A stretch of 64,000 nucleotides of DNA from positions 28,682,608-28,746,607 of the forward strand of contig OZ024744.1 of assembly GCA_964016885.1 (NCBI GenBank). Direction: 5' to 3'. The stretch's first letter is position 1. The number at the start of each line of letters is the position of its first letter. Below the pieces are notes generated by a model. The model worked only from the letters and a program-made list of their open reading frames with translations, had not been told where the DNA came from and ran no database searches. Both the position numbers and the translations under genes were made by a program. The stretch comes from Eledone cirrhosa (taxonomy: Eukaryota; Mollusca; Cephalopoda; Octopoda; Eledonidae). Below are positions 42,011-57,400 of the stretch, piece after piece.

Positions 42011-43833
42011 CTAGGACAACATACAATACACAAGTAGATAATACATACATCTAGGACCACACACAACGCACAAGCAGGTAATGCATATATCTAGGACCAC
42101 ATACAACACACAAGCAGGTAATACACACATGTAAGACCACATACAACACAGAAGCAGGTAAAACATACATCTCAGACTACATACAATACACAAGAAGGAT
42201 ATACATAGATCTAGGACCACATGCAACACACTAGCTGGTAATACATCCATCAGGGACCACATAGAAGACACACAAAGGTAATACATACATCTACGACCAA
42301 ATACAATACACACTCAGGTAATACACAGTCGCCAAGTAACACATATAACAAACAAGCAGGTAACACATACATCTGAGACAACATACAACACACAAGCCGG
42401 TAATTCTCACATCTACGACCACATGCAATTCCCAAGCAGGTAATACACACATCTAGGATCACATACATCACAAAAGTAGATAATACATACATCTAAAACT
42501 ACATACAGCACACAAGCAGGTAATACACACATCTAGGACCACATAAAACACACAAGCAGGTAATACATACATCTAGGACGTCATACAACACACACGTAGA
42601 TAATACATACATCTAGGACTACATACAACACATAAGCTGGTAATACACACCTCTAGGACCAGCTACAACACACAAGCAGGTAATACTTACATCTAGGACC
42701 ATATACAATACACAATCAGGTAATACACACATCTAGGACCACGTACAATTCACAAGTAGGTAATACACACATCTAGGACCACATACAACACACAAGCAGG
42801 TAATACACACATCTAGGACCACATAAAACACACAAACAGGTAATACACACATCTAGGACCACATATAACACACAAGCAGGTAAAACTTACTTTTAAGACT
42901 ACATACAAAACACAGGCAGATAATATTACAACTAAGATCACATACACCACAGATGCAGGTAATACACACATTTAGGACCACATACTACACAAACAGTTAA
43001 TACACAAATCTAGGACCACATACCATAGACAAGCAGGCAATATATACATCTAGGATGTCATAAAGCACACCAGCAGTTAATACACACATCTAGGACCACA
43101 TGCAACACACAAGTAGGTAAAACACACATCTAGGACAAAACACAACACACAAGCAGGTAATACACCCATCTAGGAAACTATACAACACACAACCGGTAAT
43201 ACACACATCTAGGACCACATACAACACTCAATCAGGTAATACACACATCTAGGACCACATACAGCACAGATGCAGGTAAAACATACATCTAAGACAACAT
43301 ACAATACACAAGCAGGTAATATACACATCTAGGAACACATTCAACATACTAGCTGGTAATACATCCATCTAGGACCATATAGAACACACAAACAGGTAAT
43401 ACACACATCTAGGACCACTTACAATACACAATCAGGTAATACACACACATCTAAGACCACATACAATACACAAGCAGGTAATACAGACATCTAGGGCCAC
43501 ATACAACACACAAGTAGATAATACATACATCTAGGACCACACACAACGCACAAGCAGGTAATACATACATCTAGGACCACATACAACACATAAGCTGGTA
43601 ATACACACATCTAGGACCATATACAACACACAAGCAGGTAATACACACATGTAGGACCACATACAACACAGAAGCAGGTAAAACATACATCTCAGGCTAC
43701 ATACAATACACAAGCAGGATATACATAGATCTAGGACCACATGCAACACACTAGCTGGTAATACATCCATCTGGGACCACATAGAAGACACACACAGGTA
43801 ATACACACATCTACGACCAAATACAATACACAC
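42011..43833. repeat. Higher-order satellite duplication, 1520-bp offset
   Basis: A distinctive variant string containing cacagtcgccaag occurs at about 42329 and again at about 43849, exactly 38 monomers apart. The neighbouring monomers (for example catagaagacacacaa/c, atatacatagatctaggacc) match in order over at least several hundred bases. Further copies of the marker lie near 46288, 58287 and 59971. Confidence 0.85.
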
Positions 43834-46800
43834 TCAGGTAATACACAGTCGCCAAGGAACACATATAACAAACAAGCAGGTAACACATACATCTGAGACA
43901 ACATACAACACACAAGCCGGTAATTCTCACATCTACGACCACATGCAATTCACAAGCAGTTAGTACACACATCTAGGACCACGTACAACACAAAAGTAGA
44001 TAATACATACATCTAAAACGACATACAGCACACAAGCAGGTAATACACACATCTAGGACCACATAAAACACACAAGCAGGTAATAAATACATCTAGGACG
44101 TCATACAACACACACGTAGATAATACATACATCTAGGACTACATACAACACATAAGCTGGTAATACATACCTCTAGGACCAGCTACAACAGACAAGCAGG
44201 TAATACGTACATCTAGGACCATATGCAATACACAATCAGGTAATACACACATCTAGGAACACATACAACACACAAGCAGGTAATACACACATCTAGGATC
44301 ACATCCAATACACAAACAGGTAATGCATACATCTAGGACCACATACACCACACAAGCAGGTAATACACACATCTAGGACCACATACAACACACAAGCAGA
44401 TAATACAGACATCTAGGACCACATACAACACACAAGTAGATAATACATACATCTAGGACCACACATAACGCACAAGCAGGTAATACATACATCTAGGACC
44501 ACATACAACACATAAGCTGGTAATACACACATCTAGGACCACATACAAAAGATAAGCAGGTAATACACACATCTAGCATCACATACAATACACAAACAGG
44601 TAATACATCAATCCAGGACCACATACAACACACAAGCAGGTAATACTTACATCTAAGACCACATACAGCACACAAGCAGATAAAACAGACATCTAGGTTC
44701 ACATACAATGCACAAAGAGATAATACATACATCTAGGAACACATACAACACACAAGCAAATAATGCATACATCAAGGACTACATACAGCACACAAGTAGA
44801 TAATACATACATCTAGGACAACATACAACACACAAGCAGGTAATACATACATCTAGGACCATATAAATCACACAAGCTGGTAATACACACATCTAGGACC
44901 TCATACAACACACAAGAAGGGAATACACACATCTAGAACCACATACAACAGACAAGCAGGTAATACACACATCTTGGACAACATACAACACACAAGTTGA
45001 TAATACAAACACCTAGGACCACATACAATACACAAGCAGGTAATACACACATCTACGACAAGATAAAACACACAAGCAGGTAATAAACACATCTAGGACC
45101 ACATACAATACGTAAGCAGGTAATACACACATCTAGGACCACATATAACACACAAGCAGGTAAAACTTACTTTTAAGACTACATACAAAACACAAGCAGA
45201 TAATACATACAACTAAGATCACAGAAACTACAGATGCAGGTAATACACACATCTAGGACCAATACAACACAAGCAGGTAATACACAAATCTAGGACCACA
45301 TACGCCACACAAGCAGGTAATACATACATCTAGGACTACATACAACACACAAGCAGGTAATACATACTTCTAAGACTACATACAAAACACAAGCAGATAA
45401 TACATACAACTAAGACCACATAAACTACAGATGCAGGTAATACACACATCTAGGACCACATACTACACAAGCAGGTAATACACAAATCTAGGACCACATA
45501 CGCCACACAAGCAGGTATAACACACATCTATGACAAAACACAACGCACAAGCTGGTAATACAACCATCTAGGAAACTATACAACACACAAGCCGGCAATA
45601 CACACATCTAGGACCACATACAACACACAAGCAGGTAATACACACATCTAGGACCAGATACAGCACAGATGCAGGTAAAACATACATCTAGGACAACATA
45701 CAATACACAAACAGGTAATACACACATCTAGGACCATATTCAACACACTAGCTGGTAATACATCCATCTAGGACCACATAGAACACACAAACAGGTAATA
45801 CACACATCTAGGACCACTTACAATACACAATCAGGTAATACACACACATCTAAGACCACATACAATACACAAGCAGGTAATACAGACATCTAGGACCACA
45901 TACAACACACAAGTAGATAATACATACATCTAGGACCACACACAACGCACAAGCAGGTAATGCATACATCTAGGACCACATACAACACATAAGCTTGTAA
46001 TACACATATCTAGGACCACATACAACACACAAGCAGGTAATACACACATCTAGGACCACATCCAACACACAAGCAGGTAATACACACATGTAAGACCACA
46101 TACAACACAGAAGCACGTAAAACATACATCTCTGACTACATACAATACATAAGCAGGATATACATAGATCTAGGACAACATGCAACACACTAGCTGGTAA
46201 TACATCCATCAGGGACCACATAGAAGACACACAAAGGTAATACATACATCTACGACCAAATACAATACACACTCAGGTAATACACAGTCGCCAAGGAACA
46301 CATATAACAAACAAGCAGGTAACACATACATCTGAGACAACATACAACACACAAGCGGGTAATTCTCACATCTACGACCACATGCAATTCACAAGCAGTT
46401 AGTATACACATCTAGGACCACGTACAACACAAAAGTAGATAATAGATACATCTAAAACGACATACAGCACACAAGCAGGTAATACACACATCTAGGACCA
46501 CATACAACACACAAGCAGGTAATAAACACATCTAGGACCACATACAACACACAAGCAGGTAATATATACATCTAGGACCACATACAACACACATGCAGAT
46601 AATACACACATCTACGACAACATACAACACACAAGCAGGTAATACATACATCTAGGACTACATACAACACACAAGTAGGTAATACATACATCTAGGACCA
46701 CATACAATACACAAGCAGGTAATCCACACATCTAGGACCACGTTCAATACACAAGCAGGCAATACACACATCTAGGATCACATACAACACACAAGCAGGT

Positions 46801-49690
46801 AATACACACATCTAGAACAACAGATAACACACAAGCAGGTAAAACATACTTCTAAGACTACATACAAAACACAAGCAGATAATACATACATCTAGGTCCA
46901 CATACAACACACAAGAAGGTAATACATACATCTAGGACCACATACAACACACAAGCAGGTAATACATACATTTAGGACGACATACAATACACGGGCAGGT
47001 AATACACACATCTAGGCACACATACAACACACAAGCAGGTAATACACACATCTAGGACCACACACAAGACACAGGCAGATAATATATATATCTAGGACAT
47101 TACATACAAAACATAAGCTGGTAATACACACATATAGGCCCACATACAACACACAAGCAGGTAATAAATACATCTAGGACCATATACAATACAAAACCAG
47201 GTAATACACACATCTAGGACCACATACAAAAGACAAGCAGGTAATACACACATCTAGCATCTCATACAATACACAAACAGGTAATACATCAATCCAGGAC
47301 CACATACAACACACAAGCAGGTAATACTTACATCTAAAACCACATACAGCACACAAGCAGCTAAAACAGACATCTAGGTTCACATACAATGCACAAAGAG
47401 ATAATACATACATCTAGGAACACAAAAGCAAATAATGCATACATCAAGGACCACATACAGCACACAAGTAGATAATACATACATCTAGGACAACATACAA
47501 CACACAAGCAGGTAATACATACATCTAGGACCATATAAATCACACAAGCTGGTAATACACACATCTATGACCACATACAACACACAATCAGGAAATACAC
47601 ACATCTAGAACCACATCCAACACACAAGCAGGTAATACACACATCTTGGACAACATACAACACACAAGCAGGTAATACATACATCTAGGACCATATACAT
47701 CACACAAGCAGGTAATACACACATCTAGGACCACATACAACACACAAGCAGGTAATAAACACATCTAGGGCCATATACAACACACAAGCAGGTAATATAC
47801 ACATCTAGGACCACATACAACACACGAGCAGGTAATAAACACATCTAGGACCACATACAACACACAAGCAGGTAATAAACACATCTAGGACCACATACAA
47901 TACGTAAGCAGGTAATACACACATCTAGGACCACATACAACACACAAGCAGTTAATAAACACATCTAGGACCACATACAACACACAAGCAGGTAATAAAC
48001 ACATCTAGGACCACATACAATACGTAAGCAGGTAATACACACATCTAGGACCACATACAACACACAAGCAGTTAATAAACACATCTAGGACCACATACAA
48101 CACACAAGCAGTTAATAAACACATCTAGGACCACATAAAACACACAAGCAGGTAATATATACATCTAGGACCACATACAACACACATGCAGGTAATACAC
48201 ACATCTACGACCACATACAACACACAAGCAGGTAATACATACATCTAGGACCACATACAATACACAAGCAGGTAATCCACACATCTAAGACCACGTACAA
48301 TACACAATCAGGTAATACACACATCTAGGAACACATACAACACACAAGCAGGTAATACACACATCTAGGATCACATCCAATATACAAACAGGTAATGCAT
48401 ACATCTAGGACCACATACAACACACAAGCAGGTAATACACACATCTAGGACCACGTACAACACACAAACAGATAATACACACATCTAGGACCACATACAG
48501 CACAGAAGCAGGTAAAACACACATCTAGGAAAATATACAACACACAAGCCGGTAATACACACATCTAGGACCACATACAGCACAGATGCCGGTAAAACAT
48601 ACATCTAAGACAACATACAATACACATTCAGGTAATACACACATCTAGGACAACATTCAACACACTAGCTTGGTAATACATCCATATAGGACCACATAGA
48701 ACACAGAAACAGGTAATACACACATCTAGGACAACTTACAGAACATAAGCTGGTAATACACACATATAGGACCACATACAACACACAAGCAGGTAATGCA
48801 CACATCTAGGACCACATACAACACAAAAGTAGATAATGATACATCTAGGACACGTACAACACACAAGTAGATAATACATACATCTAGGTCCAGATACAAT
48901 ACACAAGAAGGTAATACATACATCTAGGACCACATACAACACAAAAGCAGGTAATACACACATTTAGGACGACATACAACACACGGGCAGGTAATACACA
49001 CATCTAGGCACACATACAACACACAAGTAGATAATACATACATCTAGGACCCCACACAACACACAGGCAGATAATATATATATCTAGGACATTACATACA
49101 AAAGATAAGCTGGTAATACACACATATAGTCCCACATACAACACAGAAGCAGGTAATAAATACATCTAGGACCATATACAATACAAAACCAGGTAATACA
49201 CACACCTAGGACCACATACAAAAGACAAGCAGGTAATACACCCATCTAGCATCACATACAATACACAAACAGGTAATACATCAATCCAGGACCACATACA
49301 GCACACAAGCAGGTAATAATTACATCTAAGACCACATACAGCACACAAGCAGCTAAAACAGACATCTAGGTTCACATACAATGCACAAAGAGATAATACA
49401 TACATCTAGAAACACATACAACAGACAAGAAAATAATGCATACATCAAGGACCACATACAGCACACAAGTAGATAATGCATACATCTAGGACAACATACA
49501 ACACACAAGCAGGTAATACATACATCTAGGGCCACATTCAGCACACAAGCTGGTAATACACACATCGAGGACCACATACAACACACAAGCAGGGAATACA
49601 CACATCTAGAACCACATACAACACACAAGCAGGTGATACACACATCTTGGACAACATAAAACACATAAGCAGGTAATACATACATCTAGG

Positions 49691-52600
49691 ACCATATACA
49701 TCACACAAGCAGGTAATACACACATCTTGGACCACATACAATACACAAGCAGGTAATAAACACCTCTAGGGCCATATACAACACACAAGCAGGTAATACA
49801 CACATCTAGGACCACATACAACACACAAGCAGGTAATAAACACATCTAGGACCACATACAACACACAAGCAGGTAATATATACATCTAGGACCACATACA
49901 ACACACATGCAGGTAATACACACATCTACGACCACATACAACACACAAGCAGGTAATACATACATCTAGGACTACATACAACACACAAGCAGGTAATACA
50001 TACATCTAGGACCACATACAATACACAAGCAGGTAATCCACACATCTAGGACCACGTACAATACACAAGCAGGCAATACACACATCTTGGATCACATACA
50101 ACACACAAGCAGGTAATACACACATCTAGGACCACATATAACACACAAGCAGGTAAAACATACTTCTAAGACTACATACAAAACACAAGCAGATAATACA
50201 TACATCTAGGTCCACATACAACACACAGGAAGGTAATACATACATCTAGGACCACATACAACACACAAGCAGTTAATACACACATTTAGGACGACATACA
50301 ATACACGGGCAGGTAATACACACATCTAGGCACACATACAACACACAAGCAGGTAATACACACATCTAGGACCACATACAACACACAAGTAGATAATACA
50401 TACATCTAGGACAACACACAACACACAGGCAGATATTATATATATCTAGGACATTACATACAAAACATAAGATGGTAATACACACATATAGGCCCACATA
50501 CAACACACAAGCAGGTAATAAATACATCTAGGACCATATACAATACAAAACCAGGTAATACACATATCTAGGACCACATACAAAAGACAAGCAGGTAATA
50601 CACACATCTAGCATCTCATACAATACACAAACAGGTAATACATCAATCCAGGACCACATACAACGCACAAGCAGGTAATACTTACATCTAAGACCACATA
50701 GAGCACACAAGCAGCTAAAACAGACATCTAGGTTCACATACAATGCACTTAAGAGATAATACATACATCTAGGAACACATACAACACACAAGCAAATAAT
50801 GCATACATCAAGGACCACATACAGCACACAAGTAGATAATACATACATCTAGGACAACATACAACACACAAGCAGGTAATACATACATCTAGGACCATAT
50901 TCAGCACACAAGCTGGTAATACACACATCTAGGACCACATACAACACACAAGCAGGGAATACACACATCTAGAACCACATACAACACACAAGCAGGTAAT
51001 ACACACATCTTGGACAACATACAACACACAAGCAGGTAATACATACATCTAGGACCATATACATCACACAAGCAGGTAATACACACATCTAGGACCACAT
51101 AAAATGCACAAGCAGGTAATAAACACATCTAGGGCCATATACAACACACAAGCAGGTAATACACACATCTAGGACCACATACGACACACGAGCAGGTAAT
51201 AAACACATCTAGGACCACATACAACACACAAGCAGGTAATAAACACATCTAGGACTACATACAATACGTAAGCTGGTAATACACACATCTAGGACCACAT
51301 ACAACACACAAGCAGGTAATAAACACATCTAGGACCACATAAAACACTCAAGCAGGTAATATATACATATAGGACCACATACAACACACATGCAGGTAAT
51401 ACACACATCTACGACCACATACAACACACAAGCAGGTAATACATACATCTAGGTCTACATACAACACACAAGCAGGTAATACATACATCTAGGACCACAT
51501 ACAATACACAAGCAGGTAATCCACACATCTAAGACCACGTACAATACACAAGCAGGTAATACACACATCTAGGACCACATACAACACAAAGCTGGTAATA
51601 CACACATCTAGGACCACATATAACACACAAGCAGGTAAAACATACTTCTAAGACTACATACAAATCACAAGCAGATAATACATACAACTATGACCACATA
51701 AACTACAAATGCAGGTAATACATACATCTAGGACCAATACTACACAAGCAGGTAATACACAAATCTAGGACCACATACGCCACACAAGCAGGTAAAACAC
51801 ACATCTATGACAAAACACAACGCACAAGCTGGTAATACACCCATCTAGGAAACTATACAACACACAAGCCGGTAATACACACATCTAGGACCACATACAG
51901 CACAGATGCAGGTAAAACATACATCTAGGACAACATACAATACTCAAAAAGATAATACACACATCTAGGACCATATTCAACACACTAGCTGGTAATACAT
52001 CCATCTAGGACCACATACAACACACAAACAGGTAATACACACATCTAGGACCACTTACAATACACAATCAGGTAATACACACACATCTAAGACCACATAC
52101 AATACACAAGCAGGTAATACAGACATCTAGGACCATATACATCACACAAGCAGGTAATACACACATCTTGGACCACATACAATACACAAGCAGGTAATAA
52201 ATACATCTAGGGCCATATACAACACACAAGCAGGTAATACACACATCTAGGACCACATACAACACACAAGCAGGTAATAAACACATCTAGGACCACATAC
52301 AACACACACGCAGGTAATATATACATCTAGGACCACATACAACACACATGCAGGTAATACACACATCTACGACCACATACAACACACAAGCAGGTAATAC
52401 ATACATCTAGGACTACATACAACACACAAGCAGGTAATACGTACATCTAGGACCACATACAATACACAAGCAGGTAATCCACACATCTAGGACCACGTAC
52501 AATACACAAGCAGGCAATACACACATCTTGGATCACATACAACACACAAGCAGGTAATACACACATCTAGGACCACATATAACACACAAGCAGGTAAAAC

Positions 52601-54452
52601 ATACTTCTAAGACTACATACAAAACACAAGCAGATAATACATACATCTAGGTCCACATACAACACACAGGAAGGTAATACATACATCTAGGACCACATAC
52701 AACACACAAGCAGTTAATACACACATTTAGGACGACATACAATACACGGGCAGGTAATACACACATCTAGGCACACATACAACACACAAGCAGGTAATAC
52801 ACACATCTAGGACCACATACAACACACAAGTAGATAATACATACATCTAGGACCACACACAACACACAGGCAGATATTATATATATCTAGGACATTACAT
52901 ACAAAACATAAGATGGTAATACACACATATAGGCCCACATACAACACACAAGCAGGTAATAAATACATGTAGGACCATATACAATACAAAACCAGGTAAT
53001 ACACATATCTAGGACCACATACAAAAGACAAGCAGGTAATACACACATCTAGCATCTCATACAATACACAAACATGTAATACATCAATCCAGGACCACAT
53101 ACAACGCACAAGCAGCTAATACTTACATCTAAGACCACATACAGCACACAAGCAGCTAAAACAGACATCTAGGTTCACATACAATGCACTTAAGAGATAA
53201 TACATACATCTAGGAACACATACAACACACAAGCAAATAATGCATACATCAAGGACCACATACAGCACACAAGTAGATAATACATACATCTAGGACAACA
53301 TACAACACACAAGCAGGTAATACATACATCTAGGACCATATTCAGCACACAAGCTGGTAATACACACATCTAGGACCACATACAACACACAAGCAGGGAA
53401 TACACACATCTAGAACTACATACAACACACAAGCAGGTAATACACACATCTTGGACAACATACAACACACAAGCAGGTAATACATACATCTAGGACCATA
53501 TACATCACACAAGCAGGTAATACACACATCTAGGACCACATAAAATGCACAAGCAGGTAATAAACACATCTAGGACCACATACAACACACAAGCAGGTAA
53601 TACACACATCTAGGACCACATACAACACACAAGCAGGTAATAAACACATCTAGGACCACATAAAACACTCAAGCAGGTAATATATACATATAGGACCACA
53701 TACAACACACATGCAGGTAATACACACATCTACGACCACATACAACACACAAGCAGGTAATACATACATCTAGGTCTACATACAACACACAAGCAGATAA
53801 TACATACATCTAGGACCACATACAATACACAAGCAGGTAATAAACACATCTAAGACCACGTACAATACACAAGCAGGTAATACACACATCTAGGACCACA
53901 TACAACACAAAGCTGGTAATACACACATCTAGGACCACATATAACACACAAGCAGGTAAAACATACTTCTAAGACTACATACAAATCACAAGCAGATAAT
54001 ACATACAACTAAGACCACATAAACTACAAATGCAGGTAATACACACATCTAGGACCAATACTACACAAGCAGGTAATACACAAATCTAGGACCACATACG
54101 CCACACAAGCAGGTAAAACACACATCTATGACAAAACACAACGCACAAGCTGGTAATACACCCATCTAGGAAACTATACAACACACAAGCCGGTAATACA
54201 CACATCTAGGACCACATACAGCACAGATGCAGGTAAAACATACATCTAGGACAACATACAATACTCAAAAAGATAATACACACATCTAGGACCATATTCA
54301 ACACACTAGCTGGTACTACATCCATCTAGGACCACATACAACACACAAACAGGTAATACACACATCTAGGACCACTTACAATACACAATCAGGTAATACA
54401 CACACATCTAAGACCACATACAATACACAAGCAGGTAATACAGACATCTAGG
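49691..54452. repeat. Tandem higher-order block, ~2.44 kb x2
   Basis: The variant order starting at 49691 (accatatacatcacacaagc) restarts at 52132, an offset of 2441 bases. Marker variants such as gcacttaagagataatac near 50746 and 53187 keep the same spacing. Between about 51140 and 51300 the first block has three monomers (120 bp) missing from the second, so the second block ends at about 54452 with a net offset of 2321. Confidence 0.88.
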
Positions 54453-57400
54453 ACCACATACAGCACACAAGTAGATAATACATACATCTAGGACCACACA
54501 CAACGCACACGGAGGTAATGCATACATCTAGGACCACATACAACACATAAGCTTGTAATACACACATCTAGGACCACATAAAACACACAAGCAGGTAATA
54601 CATACATCTAGGACGTCATACAACACACATGTAGATAATACATACATCTTGGACTACATTCAACACATAAGCTGGTAATACACACCTCTAGGACCAGCTA
54701 CAACACACAAGCAGGTAATACATACATCTAGGACCATATACAATACACAATCAGGTAATACACACATCTAGGAGCACGTACAATACACAAGCAGGTAATA
54801 CACACATCTAGGACCACATTCAACACACAAGCAGGTAATACACACATCTAGGACCACATAAAACACACAAACAGGTAATACACACATCTAGGACCACATA
54901 AAACACACAAGCAGGTAAAACTTACTTTTAAGACTACATACAAAACACAAGCAGATAATACATACAACTAAGTTCACATACACCACAGATGCAGGTAATA
55001 CACACATTTAGGACCACATACTACACAAACAGTTAATACACAAATCTAGGACCACATGCAACACACAAGCAGGTAAAACAAACATCTAGGACAAAACACA
55101 ACACACAAGCAGGTAATACACCCATCTAGGAAACTATACAACACACAAGCCGGTAATACACACATCTAGGACCACATACAGCACAGATGAAGGTAAAACA
55201 TACATCTAAGACAACATACAATACACAAGCAGGTAATACACACATCTAGGAACACATTCAACACACTAGCTGGTAATACATCCATCTAGGACCACATAGA
55301 ACACACAAACAGGTAATACACACATCTAGGACCACTTACAATACACAATCAGGTAATACACACATATCTAAGACCACATACAATACACAAGCAGGTAATA
55401 CAGACATCTAGGACCACATACAACACACAAGTAGATAATACATAAATCTAGGACCACACACAACGCACAAGCAGGTAATACATACATCTAGGACCACATT
55501 CAACACACGAGCAGGTAATAAACACATCTAGGACCACATACAACACACAAGTTGATAATACAAACACCTAGGACCACATACAATACACAAGCAGGTAATA
55601 CACATATCTAGGACCACATACAACACACAAGCAGGTAATAGACACATCTAGTACCACATACAATACGTAAGCAGGTAATACACACATCTAGGACCACATA
55701 CAACACACAAGCAGGTAATAAACACATCTAGGACCACATACAACACACAAGCAGGTGATATATACATCTAGGACCACATACAACACACATGCAGATAATA
55801 CACACATCTACGACAACATACAACACACAAGCAGGTAATACATACATCTAGGACTACATACAACACACAAGCAGGTAATACATACATCTAGGACCACATA
55901 CAATACACAAGCAGGTAATCCACACATCTAGTACCACGTTCAATACACAAGCAGGCAATACACACATCTAGGATCACATACAACAAACAAGCAGGTAATA
56001 CACACATCTAGGACAACAGATAACACACAAGCAGGTAATACATACTTCTAAGACTACATACAAAACACAAGCAGATAATACATACATCTAGGTCCACATA
56101 CAACACACAAGAAGTTAATACATACATCTAGGACAACATACAACACACAAGCAGGTAATACACACATTTAGGACGACATACAATACACGGGCAGGTAATA
56201 CACACATCTAGGCACACATACAACACACAAGCAGGTAATACACACATCTAGGACCACACACAAGACACAGGTAGATAATATATATATCTAGGACATTACA
56301 TACAAAACATAAGCTGGTAATACACACATATAGGCCCACATACAACACACAAGCAGGTAATAAATACATCTAGGACCATATACAATACAAAACCAGGTAA
56401 TACACACATCTAGGACCACATACAAAAGACAAGCAGGTAATACACACATCTAGCATCTCATACAATACACAAACAGGTAATACATCAATCCAGGACCACA
56501 TACAACACACAAGCAGGTAATACTTACATCTAAAACCACATACAGCACACAAGCAGCTAAAACAGACATCTAGGTTAACATACAATGCACAAAGAGATAA
56601 TACATACATCTAGGAACACAAAAAACACACAAGCAAATAATGCATACATCAAGGACCACATACAGCACACAAGTAGATAATACATTCATCTAGGACAACA
56701 TACAACACACAATCAGGAAATACACACATCTAGAACCACATCCAACACACAAGCAGGTAATACACACATCTTGGACAACATACAACACACAAGCAGGTAA
56801 TACATACATCTAGGACCATATACATCACACAAGCAGGTAATACACACATCTAGGACCACATACAACACACAAGCAGGTAATAAACACATCTAGGGCCATA
56901 TACAACACACAAGCAGGTAATACACACATCTAGGACCACATACAACACACGAGCAGGTAATAAACACATCTAGGACCACATACAACACACAAGCAGGTAA
57001 TAAACACATCTAGGACCACATACAATACGTAAGCAGGTAATACACACATCTAGGACCACATACAACACACAAGCAGTTAATAAACACATCTAGGACCACA
57101 TAAAACACACAAGCAGGTTATATATACATCTAGGACCACATACAACACACATGCAGGTAATACACACATCTACGACCACATACAACACACAAGCAGGTAA
57201 TACATACATCTAGGACTACATACAACACACAAGCAGGTAATACATACATCTAGGACCACATACAATACACAAGCAGGTAATCCACACATCTAGGACCACG
57301 TACAATACACAAGCAGGTAATACACACATCTAGGACCACATACAACACAAAGCAGGTAATACACACATCTAGGAACACATATAACACACAAGCAGGTAAA

